From Pelotomaculum_B sp964543575 (GTDB lineage Bacteria; Bacillota; Desulfotomaculia; Desulfotomaculales; Pelotomaculaceae), in NCBI GenBank assembly GCA_964543575.1, contig CAZIYV010000079.1:1-15236 (forward strand): a stretch of 15,236 nt of DNA. Direction: 5' to 3'. The notes beneath the pieces are model-generated. The model made no database searches and was not told where the DNA came from. It worked only from the letters and a program-made list of their open reading frames with translations. The translations under genes were made by a program, and so were the position numbers. This document shows, piece after piece, positions 5,964-13,358 of the stretch; position 1 is the stretch's first letter; every line of letters starts with the position of its first letter.

Positions 5964-6233
5964 ATGGCTGCGGAAGGTAAAAATAAAAGTTTTGAAGAGG
6001 CCATAGCACGATTGGAGGCTGTGGTAAAGGAGTTGGAGGATGGTGGCTTACCGCTTGAAAAAGCGCTGGAACTGTTTGCCGAAGGGATTGAGCTTTCAAA
6101 AGTTTGCAATCGCAGTCTTGAAGCAGCCGAGCAGCGTATTGCCATCCTGACCAGGGATGAAAGCGGAAGTATCACGTTAAAAGAAATTGATAATCTTCCT
6201 GCCGGAGGGGAGGGCGCCGGCTGTGGTCTTTAA
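5964..6233 (+). CDS. xseB: Exodeoxyribonuclease VII small subunit
   Basis: XseB is the small helical subunit that assembles on XseA to form exonuclease VII. The 89-residue product carries the whole family signature: FEEAIARLEAVVKELEDGGL, PLEKALELFAEGIELSK, and C-x3-LEAAEQRIAIL. The ATG at 5964 is preferred over the GTG six bases earlier, because the GGAGG ribosome binding site (5953-5957) runs up to that GTG and is correctly spaced, at 6 bases, only for the ATG. The end of the gene overlaps the start of ispA by 11 bases, so the two are translationally coupled. A promoter lies immediately upstream, so expression is independent of the distant xseA. Confidence 0.95.
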   Translation: MAAEGKNKSFEEAIARLEAVVKELEDGGLPLEKALELFAEGIELSKVCNRSLEAAEQRIAILTRDESGSITLKEIDNLPAGGEGAGCGL

Positions 6234-7104
6234 AGAGGAGCTTAAAAAGAAGGCCATACTGGTTGAAGAGGCACTGGAACGCTTCCTGCCTCAACCGGAA
6301 ACATATCCGCCCCTGATTCACCAGGCCATGCGCTATAGTGTCATGGGAGGCGGTAAAAGGCTCAGACCGGCCCTGGTAATGGCCGCGGCTGAGACGGTTG
6401 GAGGCTGCGCCGGTGATGTTTTACCTGCCGCCTGCGCCATAGAGTTGATCCATGCTTATTCCCTGGTTCATGATGACCTGCCGGCAATGGATAACGACGA
6501 TTACCGCAGGGGTAAATTAACCAGTCACAAGGTGTATGGAGAGGCCATGGCGCTTTTGGTTGGAGACGCCCTTCTGACGCTTGCTTTTAAATTACTGTCC
6601 GAGTGCCGGAACACCAGTCCTGATGCTGTGGTCAGGGTAATAAATGAAGTAGCGGCTGGAGCTGGAACTCTGGGGTTGATTGGCGGCCAGGTTGTTGACA
6701 CTTTTTCCGCTGGTGATGATATTGTGGAAGATACGCTTGAATACATTCATAGCCACAAGACAGGCGCCATTTACCGGGTTTCCTTGAGGACAGGCGCCAT
6801 ACTGGCCGGGGCGCGGGAAAAGGATCTGGCATGCCTGACCAAATATGCTGAACACATGGGACTGGCCTTTCAGATTAAAGATGATATTCTTGATATCGAA
6901 GGTGACGAAAAGAAACTGGGCAAACCTGTGGGAAGTGACATTAGAAATAAAAAAGCAACCTACCCTGCGCTGTTTGGCCTGGAAAAATCAAAAGAGAAGG
7001 CTCGTCTGGCCGCTGACAACGCGATAGCAGCTTTGAGCGCGTTCGGACAGGAGGCAGATTTCTTAAGATCCCTGGCCCGGTTTGTGATTGAGCGGGATTT
7101 CTAG
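6223..7104 (+). CDS. ispA: Type II farnesyl/geranyl diphosphate synthase (polyprenyl synthetase)
   Basis: Condenses isopentenyl diphosphate with dimethylallyl and geranyl diphosphates to make the C15 precursor of quinones and undecaprenyl phosphate. The 293-residue protein has GGGKRLRP (42-49), the first Asp-rich motif DDLPAMD (84-90) with the two-residue insertion typical of bacterial farnesyl synthases, GAIYRVSL, and the second Asp-rich motif FQIKDDILDIEGD (216-228), followed by LGKPVGSDIRNKKATYP. Several starts are in frame. GTG at 6223 is chosen because GGGAGGG (6207-6213) precedes it at 9 bases and it gives the usual family length; the longer form from 6187 would add 12 residues unlike the family. 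It overlaps xseB. The head of the same pathway, dxs, lies downstream beyond the OLE RNA and oapA. The C15 product is inferred from motif type. Confidence 0.95.
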   Translation: MVFKEELKKKAILVEEALERFLPQPETYPPLIHQAMRYSVMGGGKRLRPALVMAAAETVGGCAGDVLPAACAIELIHAYSLVHDDLPAMDNDDYRRGKLTSHKVYGEAMALLVGDALLTLAFKLLSECRNTSPDAVVRVINEVAAGAGTLGLIGGQVVDTFSAGDDIVEDTLEYIHSHKTGAIYRVSLRTGAILAGAREKDLACLTKYAEHMGLAFQIKDDILDIEGDEKKLGKPVGSDIRNKKATYPALFGLEKSKEKARLAADNAIAALSAFGQEADFLRSLARFVIERDF

Positions 7105-7196
7105 ACTATAGGCAAGCCTTGATAATATCCAGAAGGAATTCCTGTCTAGGCACACCTATATCAATTTATAGGGTTAAATTCTAGTTCAGGCGGTGT

Positions 7197-7225
7197 TTGA
7201 AAGTAAAATACGGTTTTGTTATAAT
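7197..7225 (+). promoter_or_regulatory. Near-consensus sigma-A promoter for OLE RNA
   Basis: TTGAAA (7197-7202), exactly 17 bases, then TATAAT (7220-7225). This matches the vegetative consensus at 11 of 12 positions and is the best promoter in the window. It lies 93 bases after the ispA stop codon and predicts a transcript beginning near 7232, just ahead of the GC-rich noncoding block. Confidence 0.8.
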
Positions 7226-7231
7226 TGATAT

Positions 7232-7855
7232 TCGTAAACAGTTTTTTCGATAAATGACGCAGTATCCTAGTCAGATGAACCTTTTTGAAGGCGGGCCTAA
7301 AAATCCGTTAAGGGCATATCGATGAAGTTCCTGGTGCTGGCTATCGACGCCCAGTTGGGGGCTGGTACTGGGAGTTAAGGTGGTAGGGCGACCTGCAATG
7401 GCATGCGGGCGTTGACCCTGCCATCGTGGAGACCCAAGTTTGTGGGCAGCCATGCTTTACTGGATGGTCAACTATGGCTTGGGATTAAACCTGCATGTGG
7501 CGAACAGCTGCGTGCAGTGTAGCCTGCCTTGAGTGGCAGTGGTGGATGCCTATTTTTACAGGCCGACGGACATGGGCCCATGGAAGACCGGTTTGTTGGT
7601 TGAAACCTTTGCTGCAAAAGAGGCTAAAAAAGGTGTATTCTGTTGAGGAAAACTCCTAGGCTGTCCGGGATACCAGGGCGGGCCGGGGATTGCAGTGTGG
7701 ACTAAGTGGTAATCTAGCCCCGGAATCGGTAACGATCGGAAACGGCTTTAAAGGGAAACCGCCGGTTTGGTGACAGCCGGCAGCTGTTTGGGAAAATCCT
7801 GCTAGACCTAAGCCACAATATTTACCCGGTCTGCTGTCATTTATCTACATATAAG
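7232..7855 (+). ncRNA. ole: OLE RNA (ornate, large, extremophilic)
   Basis: The 802 bases between ispA and oapA hold no credible gene; every frame is broken. The block from about 7280 to 7790 is G-rich and full of short self-complementary parts: gggc...gccc (7312-7315 with 7349-7352) flanking tcgat/atcga, the palindrome catgggcccatg (7571-7582), ggttgaaacc (7598-7607), and ccgggg/ccccgg (7683-7688 with 7718-7723). OLE RNA is a roughly 600-nt structured RNA of anaerobic and extremophilic Firmicutes, classically encoded just before the gene for its membrane protein partner OapA, among isoprenoid and repair genes. Here it lies between ispA and oapA-dxs, with the right length and its own promoter. 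It localises to the membrane with OapA and has been linked to tolerance of cold, short alcohols and magnesium stress. Ends are approximate: the 5' end comes from the promoter, the 3' end is a guess. No terminator is seen before oapA, so co-transcription is likely. Confidence 0.87.
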
Positions 7856-7906
7856 CTTGTCTCAGATACAATCAGGCGAGCCTTAATCCAGTATGAGGTG
7901 AATTAT

Positions 7907-8503
7907 TTGGGCAATAATAAGTCTACCGTTTCTGGTAGATATATCGTTTTGGTAGGCATCGGATCATTTATTTTAGCAGTTTTCTTTACCTTTCTTTCTG
8001 AGTTTTTTACCTCCAGATTAAACAGTATTATCTTATCTCTTGTTTTTTTAGTTGTTATTGTTCTAATAAATATAGCGGCGGATGTTGTAGGCACTGCAGT
8101 CACGGCCGCATCTCATATACCTTTTAACGCCAAAGCGTCCAAGCGGATAAGGGGAGCGCCGCAAGGTCTTCAGTTGATCAGGAATGCTGATAAAGTTGCT
8201 AACTTGACTAACGACATGATGAGTGATATCACCACGACTGTCGGGGGCGCACTGGGGATATCTATCGTAGTGCAAATAATGAAGTTAGAGCCTGCTCTCA
8301 GCCAGTTCTGGCTTAATATTCTAATCACCGCTTTAATTGCCGCGGTTATCGTTTCTGGTAAAGCATTTTCAAAAAAGATTGCGCTGAGCCATCCTGACGA
8401 TGTGATTTTTTTTGTTGGCAGGGTACTGGCCAGGGTGGAAGACGCAACTGGTTACAGCCCTTTTGGAAAAACGCGCAGCCCTAAGAACAAGAAGGGTGAG
8501 TAA
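7907..8503 (+). CDS. oapA: OLE RNA-associated membrane protein OapA
   Basis: OapA binds OLE RNA and anchors it in the cytoplasmic membrane. The 198-residue protein has four probable membrane segments (about 12-34, 40-62, 109-125, 134-151) and a basic tail (KTRSPKNKKGE). Between the second and third segments is a polar, Lys/Arg-rich stretch ending in the DMMSD motif (Asp103, Asp107). This is the DxxxD pair known to matter in the Bacillus halodurans protein. The segment AKASKRIRGAPQGLQLIRNA preceding it recalls DUF21/CNNM transporters. The TTG at 7907 is chosen because GAGGTG (7895-7900) is correctly placed for it; the GTG at 7898 lies inside that ribosome binding site. The gene starts about 50 bases after the estimated OLE 3' end and stops 3 bases before dxs. 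Identification rests on topology, motif and context together. Confidence 0.87.
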   Translation: MGNNKSTVSGRYIVLVGIGSFILAVFFTFLSEFFTSRLNSIILSLVFLVVIVLINIAADVVGTAVTAASHIPFNAKASKRIRGAPQGLQLIRNADKVANLTNDMMSDITTTVGGALGISIVVQIMKLEPALSQFWLNILITALIAAVIVSGKAFSKKIALSHPDDVIFFVGRVLARVEDATGYSPFGKTRSPKNKKGE

Positions 8504-8506
8504 ACG

Positions 8507-10417
8507 ATGAGCAGACTATTAAAACAGGTTAACTCTCCGCGGGATATCCGCCTGATGTCATACCAGCAACTGCAGGAACTGGCCAAAGAAATAAGGCAGC
8601 AGCTTATAGAAACAGTTGCGAAAACTGGCGGACACCTGGCGCCCAGTTTGGGAATTGTGGAGCTTACCCTTGGTTTGCACAGAGTATTCGACTCGCCTGT
8701 TGATAAGATAATCTGGGACGTGGGACACCAAAGCTATAGCCACAAAATAATAACCGGACGCAGGGATGAGTTCAGCACCCTGCGCCAGTTCGGTGGGATC
8801 AGCGGTTTTCCCCGTCCCTCGGAAAGTGTGCACGATGCTTTTGGTACCGGTCACAGCAGCACCTCAATATCGGCTGCCCTGGGTCTGGCCGTAGCCCGTG
8901 ATTTGAAGGGTGAGAGTCATTCGGTGGTGGCTGTGATAGGTGACGGCGCCATGACCGGCGGCATGGCTTTCGAAGCGCTTAACCACGCCGGCCATTTGAA
9001 AAAAGACCTGATTGTGATTTTAAATGATAATGAGATGTCTATCGCTCAAAACGTGGGGGCTATGTCCGGGTATTTAACCCGGATGAGGACAGATCCAATG
9101 TATTCCAGGGGCAAAGAAGAACTGGAACAGCTAATGCGGAAAATTCCCATCGGATCTGCCCTGCTGCGTCTGGGCGAGAGATTTAAGGACAGTTTGAAAT
9201 ACCTGGTGGTCCCCGGCATGCTTTTTGAAGAAATGGGTTTTAAATACCTCGGCCCGATCGACGGTCACGATATTAAGGCGGTTGTAAGTGTCCTGCAGCG
9301 TGCCAGAGCTACTAAAGGGCCGGTGTTGATACATGCTTTAACAAAAAAGGGAAAGGGTTACCGTCCGGCTGAAAGCAATCCCGACCGCTTTCACGGTGTG
9401 GGATCGTTTGACCCGGCCAGCGGGGAAATCATAAAAAGCAGTAAAGCGCCTTCGTATACAGATATATTTGGCCGTACAATGATCAAGCTGGCACGCGACA
9501 ATGACAACATAGTCGCTGTTACCGCGGCTATGACCAGCGGTACCGGTCTGACCAACTTCGCTAAACTTTATCCCAAACGTTTTTTTGATGTAGGTATAGC
9601 TGAGCAGCATGCTGTGACAATGGCTGCCGCTATAGCTTCAGGTGGTTACCATCCTGTGGTGGCTATTTATTCCACATTTCTGCAGCGCGCTTTTGACCAG
9701 ATTCTACATGACGTCTGTCTGCAGAACCATCCTGTGACTTTTGCCATAGACCGTTCGGGAGTAGTGGGGGAAGACGGGGCTACTCACCACGGTCTATTTG
9801 ATTTTGCCTACCTGAGGCCAATACCGAATATGGTAATTATGGCGCCTAAAGATGAAAACGAGCTGCAGCACATGCTTGCCACAGCAGTCAGTTATCCTGC
9901 GCCAGCGGCCGTCCGCTACCCTCGGGGAGCCGGTTGTGGCTGTAAATTAGACGGGGATTACAAGGTTCTGCCGCTGGGGCGGGCTGAGGTTCTGCGAAAA
10001 GGCTCGGACGTTACCCTGCTTGCCATAGGAAGCATGGTCAGCCTGGCCGGTGAAGCGGCTGTGATCCTGGCAGGCCGGGGGATTGAAGCGACAGTTATTA
10101 ACGCCAGGTTCGTTAAGCCTTTGGACGAGGAATGCATTATTCATTATGCCAGGAGAACAGGAAGACTGTACACCATTGAGGAGCATGTCCTGAGCTGCGG
10201 GTTCGGCAGCGCCGTGCTCGAGCTATTGTCAGCCAGAGGGATCAGGGATGTCAGGGTCCAGTGCCTTGGTATACCGGACGCGTTTGTGGAACACGGCAGC
10301 CCGGCTTTGTTAAAGGCCAGGTACGGGCTGTCAGTAGAACAGATAGTCCGGGCGGTTGTGGAAAAAACAGCTGACAGGAACAGGCCCAGAAGGTTGGCAG
10401 TGGTCTCAGACAAGTAA
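8507..10417 (+). CDS. dxs: 1-deoxy-D-xylulose-5-phosphate synthase
   Basis: Thiamine-diphosphate enzyme joining pyruvate and glyceraldehyde 3-phosphate, the first step of the MEP isoprenoid pathway and also a source for thiamine and pyridoxal. The 636-residue protein is complete. It has GGHLAPSLGIVELTLGLHRV with His43, WDVGHQSYSHKI (His74), the ThDP/Mg motif GDGAMTGG (Asp146) to NDNEMS (Asn173-Asp174-Asn175), the catalytic Glu366 in GIAEQHAV, RSGVVGEDGATHHGLFD, and the C-terminal transketolase domain with TIEEHVLSCGFG. The ATG follows the oapA stop by 3 bases, and its ribosome binding site (aagggtgag, 8492-8500) lies within the oapA end, so the two are coupled. The order OLE-oapA-dxs ties the RNA locus to isoprenoid genes by position only. 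Confidence 0.98.
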   Translation: MSRLLKQVNSPRDIRLMSYQQLQELAKEIRQQLIETVAKTGGHLAPSLGIVELTLGLHRVFDSPVDKIIWDVGHQSYSHKIITGRRDEFSTLRQFGGISGFPRPSESVHDAFGTGHSSTSISAALGLAVARDLKGESHSVVAVIGDGAMTGGMAFEALNHAGHLKKDLIVILNDNEMSIAQNVGAMSGYLTRMRTDPMYSRGKEELEQLMRKIPIGSALLRLGERFKDSLKYLVVPGMLFEEMGFKYLGPIDGHDIKAVVSVLQRARATKGPVLIHALTKKGKGYRPAESNPDRFHGVGSFDPASGEIIKSSKAPSYTDIFGRTMIKLARDNDNIVAVTAAMTSGTGLTNFAKLYPKRFFDVGIAEQHAVTMAAAIASGGYHPVVAIYSTFLQRAFDQILHDVCLQNHPVTFAIDRSGVVGEDGATHHGLFDFAYLRPIPNMVIMAPKDENELQHMLATAVSYPAPAAVRYPRGAGCGCKLDGDYKVLPLGRAEVLRKGSDVTLLAIGSMVSLAGEAAVILAGRGIEATVINARFVKPLDEECIIHYARRTGRLYTIEEHVLSCGFGSAVLELLSARGIRDVRVQCLGIPDAFVEHGSPALLKARYGLSVEQIVRAVVEKTADRNRPRRLAVVSDK

Positions 10418-10482
10418 TTAATCTTACAGGTTTATTGCAGAGTTTATTAAATCATTATATCTTATCCTGGGGGTATCTAATT

Positions 10483-11310
10483 TTGTCTCAGGAAAAAAAG
10501 CGGTTGGATATAAGATTGACAGAGGAAGGCTATTACCCCAGCAGAGAAAAAGCAAGGGCGGCTATTATGGCCGGCCTGGTTTTTATAAAAGGAGAAAAAG
10601 CGGAAAAGCCGGGCCTGATGATAAAAACGGAGACTGTTATCGAAGTGCGCGGCAATCCATTACAGTATGTGAGCCGCGGTGGGCTAAAACTGGAAAAGGC
10701 TGTTCAAGTTTTTAATCTTAACCTGAATGGACGCGTGGTTCTTGACGTCGGGGCTTCGACCGGGGGCTTTACTGACTGTGCTCTCAGGTACGGCGCCAGG
10801 AAGGTTTACGCGGTGGATGTGGGGTATGGCCAGTTGGCCTGGCAGCTCAGAACTGACCCCAGAGTAGTGGTGCTGGAGCGTAATAATATCCGCTTTCTCA
10901 CAAAAGAGGCCTTGGAGGAACCACCGGATTTTATAACTATAGATGTTTCTTTTATCTCTCTAAGCAAGGTCCTGCCCAGGGTTGGCGAACTTACCACTCC
11001 TATGGCTGAGGGTGTGGCATTGGTCAAGCCGCAATTTGAGGCAGGCAGGGACAAAGTAGGGAAAAAAGGCGTCGTGCGTGAGCCGGCAATACACATAGAG
11101 GTGCTGAGGAATATCGAAGCTCTGGTAACTGGACTTGGCTGGTCGGTAAAAGGACTTGATTACTCGCCTGTCACCGGCCCGGAGGGGAATATTGAGTATT
11201 TAGTATTATTTCAGAAGAACGGGATACATGCTGTCCTCAATATTAACGAAGTTGTTGAGCGGGCACATGAACAACTTATTATTAAAAAACAAAAAAACCC
11301 AACCCTTTAA
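10483..11310 (+). CDS. tlyA: TlyA family rRNA (2'-O) methyltransferase
   Basis: TlyA proteins methylate ribose 2'-O positions of 16S and/or 23S rRNA; some were first described as hemolysins. The 275-residue protein has an N-terminal S4 RNA-binding domain (KKRLDIRLTEEGYYPSREKA through LQYVSRGGLKLEKA) and an FtsJ-like SAM methyltransferase domain with VLDVGASTGGFTD, YAVDVGYGQLAWQL, ITIDVSFISL and VALVKPQFEAGR. The start is set at TTG 10483, because it yields the family N-terminus and has a G-rich run (10469-10473) nine bases before it. A longer in-frame opening from 10435 would add 16 unrelated residues. It is 65 bases from dxs and on the same strand. Which rRNA it modifies cannot be told from sequence. 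Confidence 0.94.
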   Translation: MSQEKKRLDIRLTEEGYYPSREKARAAIMAGLVFIKGEKAEKPGLMIKTETVIEVRGNPLQYVSRGGLKLEKAVQVFNLNLNGRVVLDVGASTGGFTDCALRYGARKVYAVDVGYGQLAWQLRTDPRVVVLERNNIRFLTKEALEEPPDFITIDVSFISLSKVLPRVGELTTPMAEGVALVKPQFEAGRDKVGKKGVVREPAIHIEVLRNIEALVTGLGWSVKGLDYSPVTGPEGNIEYLVLFQKNGIHAVLNINEVVERAHEQLIIKKQKNPTL

Positions 11311-11410
11311 TGTATAATAAGACATAATATTGAATTCATACCAACTAAGTATAATTTGTTGTTTTCTTTTCTGTGAATTGAGCTTGCAGCTAAAAAGGGA
11401 GGACGCTACC

Positions 11411-12280
11411 ATGAAAACTTTCGGGCTGGTGGTAAATCTAAATAAAAAGGGGGTTCGCGATCTTGTAGCACAGATTTCCCGCTGGCTTAAAGACAGGGGA
11501 TGCGATGTATTGATCGACGAAGGTACCGCTCAACATTTAGACTTGCCCGTGTCCGGAGTTTCCCAGGAAGAAATATTAGAAAGGTCGGAGTGCATACGGG
11601 TGTTCGGCGGTAACGGGACTATGCTCTGGACAACGCGCCGGGTGGCCAAAGCTGGCATACCTATTGTGGGTATTAACCTGGGGCACCTTGGTTTCCTCAC
11701 TGAAATAGATATACCAGAGGCACTGCCTGCTCTGGAAAAGATTCTGAAAGGTCATTACCGCATTGAAGAGCGCATGATGCTTCAGGCTGAGGTGTACAGG
11801 CAGGGCAATTTAGTTAATAGTTTTACAGGACTTAATGACGCAGTTATAACTAAAGGGACTATACCAAGGCCGATTTGCCTGAAAGCATATATTAACGAAG
11901 AGTTTTTCAATAATTATCACGCAGACGGCCTGATCGTGGCCAGTCCCACTGGTTCAACCGCCTATTCGCTTTCAGCGGGAGGACCGCTGGCAACCCCCGA
12001 ACTCGATCTGATCCTGCTCACGCCCATCTGCCCTCATTCTCTTTGGGCCAGACCAGTGGTTATAACCCCGGATAGTACAATTAAGATACTGCTTGCTTCG
12101 AACTGGGGTGAGGTAATGCTGACCATGGACGGGCAGCACGGTGTCAGCTTACGTCAAAACGATGAGATTATAATAAGAAGCGCGCCGCAAAAGGCAAAAT
12201 TTTTGCGTGTAGTAGGCAGAAGTTTTTTTGAAATTCTACGTAAGAAATTGAAAGATGAAGAGGTGCGCAACGGTGTCTAG
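11411..12280 (+). CDS. nadK: NAD kinase with Asn in place of the GGDGT aspartate
   Basis: NAD kinase phosphorylates NAD to NADP. The 289-residue protein shows the family landmarks: GINLGHLGFLTEI, GLNDAVITKG, the nucleotide-binding DGLIVASPTGSTAYSLSAGG, LLTPICPHSLWARPVV and MTMDGQHG. However, the catalytic GGDGT motif reads GGNGT (Gly66-Gly67-Asn68-Gly69-Thr70; codon AAC at 11612-11614), one base from the Asp codon GAC. The Asp is nearly invariant and is needed for phosphoryl transfer in characterised enzymes, so activity is uncertain. The start is ATG 11411, with AAGGGAGG (11395-11402) eight bases upstream; the reading frame is open further upstream (from 11330), but that part is AT-rich and unlike the family. 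It overlaps the next gene by 8 bases. Confidence 0.94.
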   Translation: MKTFGLVVNLNKKGVRDLVAQISRWLKDRGCDVLIDEGTAQHLDLPVSGVSQEEILERSECIRVFGGNGTMLWTTRRVAKAGIPIVGINLGHLGFLTEIDIPEALPALEKILKGHYRIEERMMLQAEVYRQGNLVNSFTGLNDAVITKGTIPRPICLKAYINEEFFNNYHADGLIVASPTGSTAYSLSAGGPLATPELDLILLTPICPHSLWARPVVITPDSTIKILLASNWGEVMLTMDGQHGVSLRQNDEIIIRSAPQKAKFLRVVGRSFFEILRKKLKDEEVRNGV

Positions 12281-12845
12281 AGGGCTTAGCAGCGCCGTTT
12301 ACCTGGCCCAGCTTTTCGTGTCTGATTCGGTTCGCAGCGGTGGGACCGCAGTAGACGCCACAGCTGGTAACGGCAATGACGTGCTTTTTTTAGCCCGCCT
12401 GGTAGGCGCAAGCGGGAAAGTATATGCCTTTGACACCCAGGCCAAAGCGCTGCAAACCACACAGGAACTACTGGCAAGAAACGGCTGTGCGGACAGGGTT
12501 GAGTTGCTGCAGGCAGGCCATGAGGAAATGAAGGGGTTAGTGCCGGGACCTGTTGACGCTGTAATATTTAATCTGGGTTATTTGCCGGGTGGCGATCACT
12601 CTATAGTTACCGCACCCGGGACAACCATAACAGCGCTGGGGGCGGCCCTGGATTTACTGCGGCCTGGGGGGAGAATCGGGCTGGTAATCTATACGGGTCA
12701 CCCTGGTGGCCGGGAGGAAGGCGAAACTGTAGAGAAATTTGCTTCTTCTCTCAACGCGGACCAGTTTAAAGTAATTAAAATATCTATTTTAAACCGCGCT
12801 GCCAATGCGCCGGTTGTTATTGTAATTGAGAAGGATGGTGTTTAG
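12273..12845 (+). CDS. mnmM: tRNA mnm5s2U34 methyltransferase (YtqB/MnmM family)
   Basis: A Rossmann-fold SAM-dependent methyltransferase of the YtqB family (formerly called putative rRNA methylase). In Bacillus subtilis it completes mnm5s2U at the tRNA wobble position in the absence of MnmC. The 190-residue protein has motif I VDATAGNGNDVLFLARLVG (27-45), YAFDTQ (51-56) at motif II, and the highly characteristic IFNLGYLPGGDHSIVT (98-113). The GTG at 12273 is chosen over the ATG at 12255: GAGGTG (12260-12265) sits seven bases before the GTG, and the shorter protein fits the family. It starts inside the end of nadK (8-base overlap) and its stop codon abuts the argR ATG, so nadK-mnmM-argR is one translationally coupled unit. 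The reaction assigned comes from family knowledge. Confidence 0.9.
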   Translation: MSRGLSSAVYLAQLFVSDSVRSGGTAVDATAGNGNDVLFLARLVGASGKVYAFDTQAKALQTTQELLARNGCADRVELLQAGHEEMKGLVPGPVDAVIFNLGYLPGGDHSIVTAPGTTITALGAALDLLRPGGRIGLVIYTGHPGGREEGETVEKFASSLNADQFKVIKISILNRAANAPVVIVIEKDGV

Positions 12846-13301
12846 ATGAAGGCCGGCCGGCAGCGCAAGATACTCGATATAATTAAAAATCAGGATATTG
12901 AAACCCAGGAGGAACTGGCAGGGGCTTTAAGGACCATGGGCTACATGGTGACGCAGGCAACTATTTCAAGGGATATTAAGGAATTGGGCTTGATTAAAAT
13001 ACCTCGCAGAAACAATGTTTTCTGCTACGCGCAGCCTGTGGGACAATCTTTACCCAGCGGTGAAGACCGCTTGAAACGCATCTTCAGAGACTTAGTTGTT
13101 GGGTTGGATTTTAGTGAAAACTTGATCATTATCAAGACTCAACCTGGTGGCGCCCAAGGTGTGGCCTCTGCCATAGACAATTCGGGGTGGAGGGAAATCA
13201 TCGGCACTGTGGGCGGGGACGATACTATCATGGTTGTGGTTAAACCTAAAGAAGCGGCCATTGATATAATCAAAAGGTTTGGAGAACTTACCAAAGGGTA
13301 G
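12846..13301 (+). CDS. argR: Arginine repressor ArgR/AhrC
   Basis: A hexameric arginine-sensing transcription regulator of arginine synthesis and catabolism. The 151-residue protein has an N-terminal winged helix (RQRKILDIIKNQDIETQEEL) with recognition helix TQATISRDIKELGL, and a C-terminal oligomerisation/arginine-binding domain with the GTVGGDDTIMVV segment whose Asp pair holds arginine. Length is standard. The ATG directly follows the mnmM stop codon, with AAGGATGG upstream for ribosome binding. No arginine genes are in view and no convincing ARG box was noticed upstream. In Firmicutes argR often sits, as here, immediately before recN. Confidence 0.97.
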   Translation: MKAGRQRKILDIIKNQDIETQEELAGALRTMGYMVTQATISRDIKELGLIKIPRRNNVFCYAQPVGQSLPSGEDRLKRIFRDLVVGLDFSENLIIIKTQPGGAQGVASAIDNSGWREIIGTVGGDDTIMVVVKPKEAAIDIIKRFGELTKG

Positions 13302-13358
13302 CCCGGGCTTTTATGCCGGTATGATGTTAAATTTCACTAATTTCAGCGGGGTGATCAT

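Noticed and set aside
7134..7172. aggaattcct palindrome and cctata/tatagg stem as an ispA terminator
   Set aside because: Stems are short and no T-run follows.
7271..7453. Short minus-strand open frame inside the OLE region
   Set aside because: 60 codons, low-complexity composition, no ribosome binding site; the region fits a structured RNA instead.
7105..7906. Decayed protein gene or group II intron as an explanation for the gap
   Set aside because: No frame shows a homologous remnant and no intron-encoded protein or domain V-like end was recognised. Context and own promoter fit OLE RNA better.
11311..11355. Possible nadK promoter: TATAAT at 11313-11318 and 11350-11355
   Set aside because: Neither has an acceptable -35 at 16-18 bases or an extended TGn; the segment is simply AT-rich.
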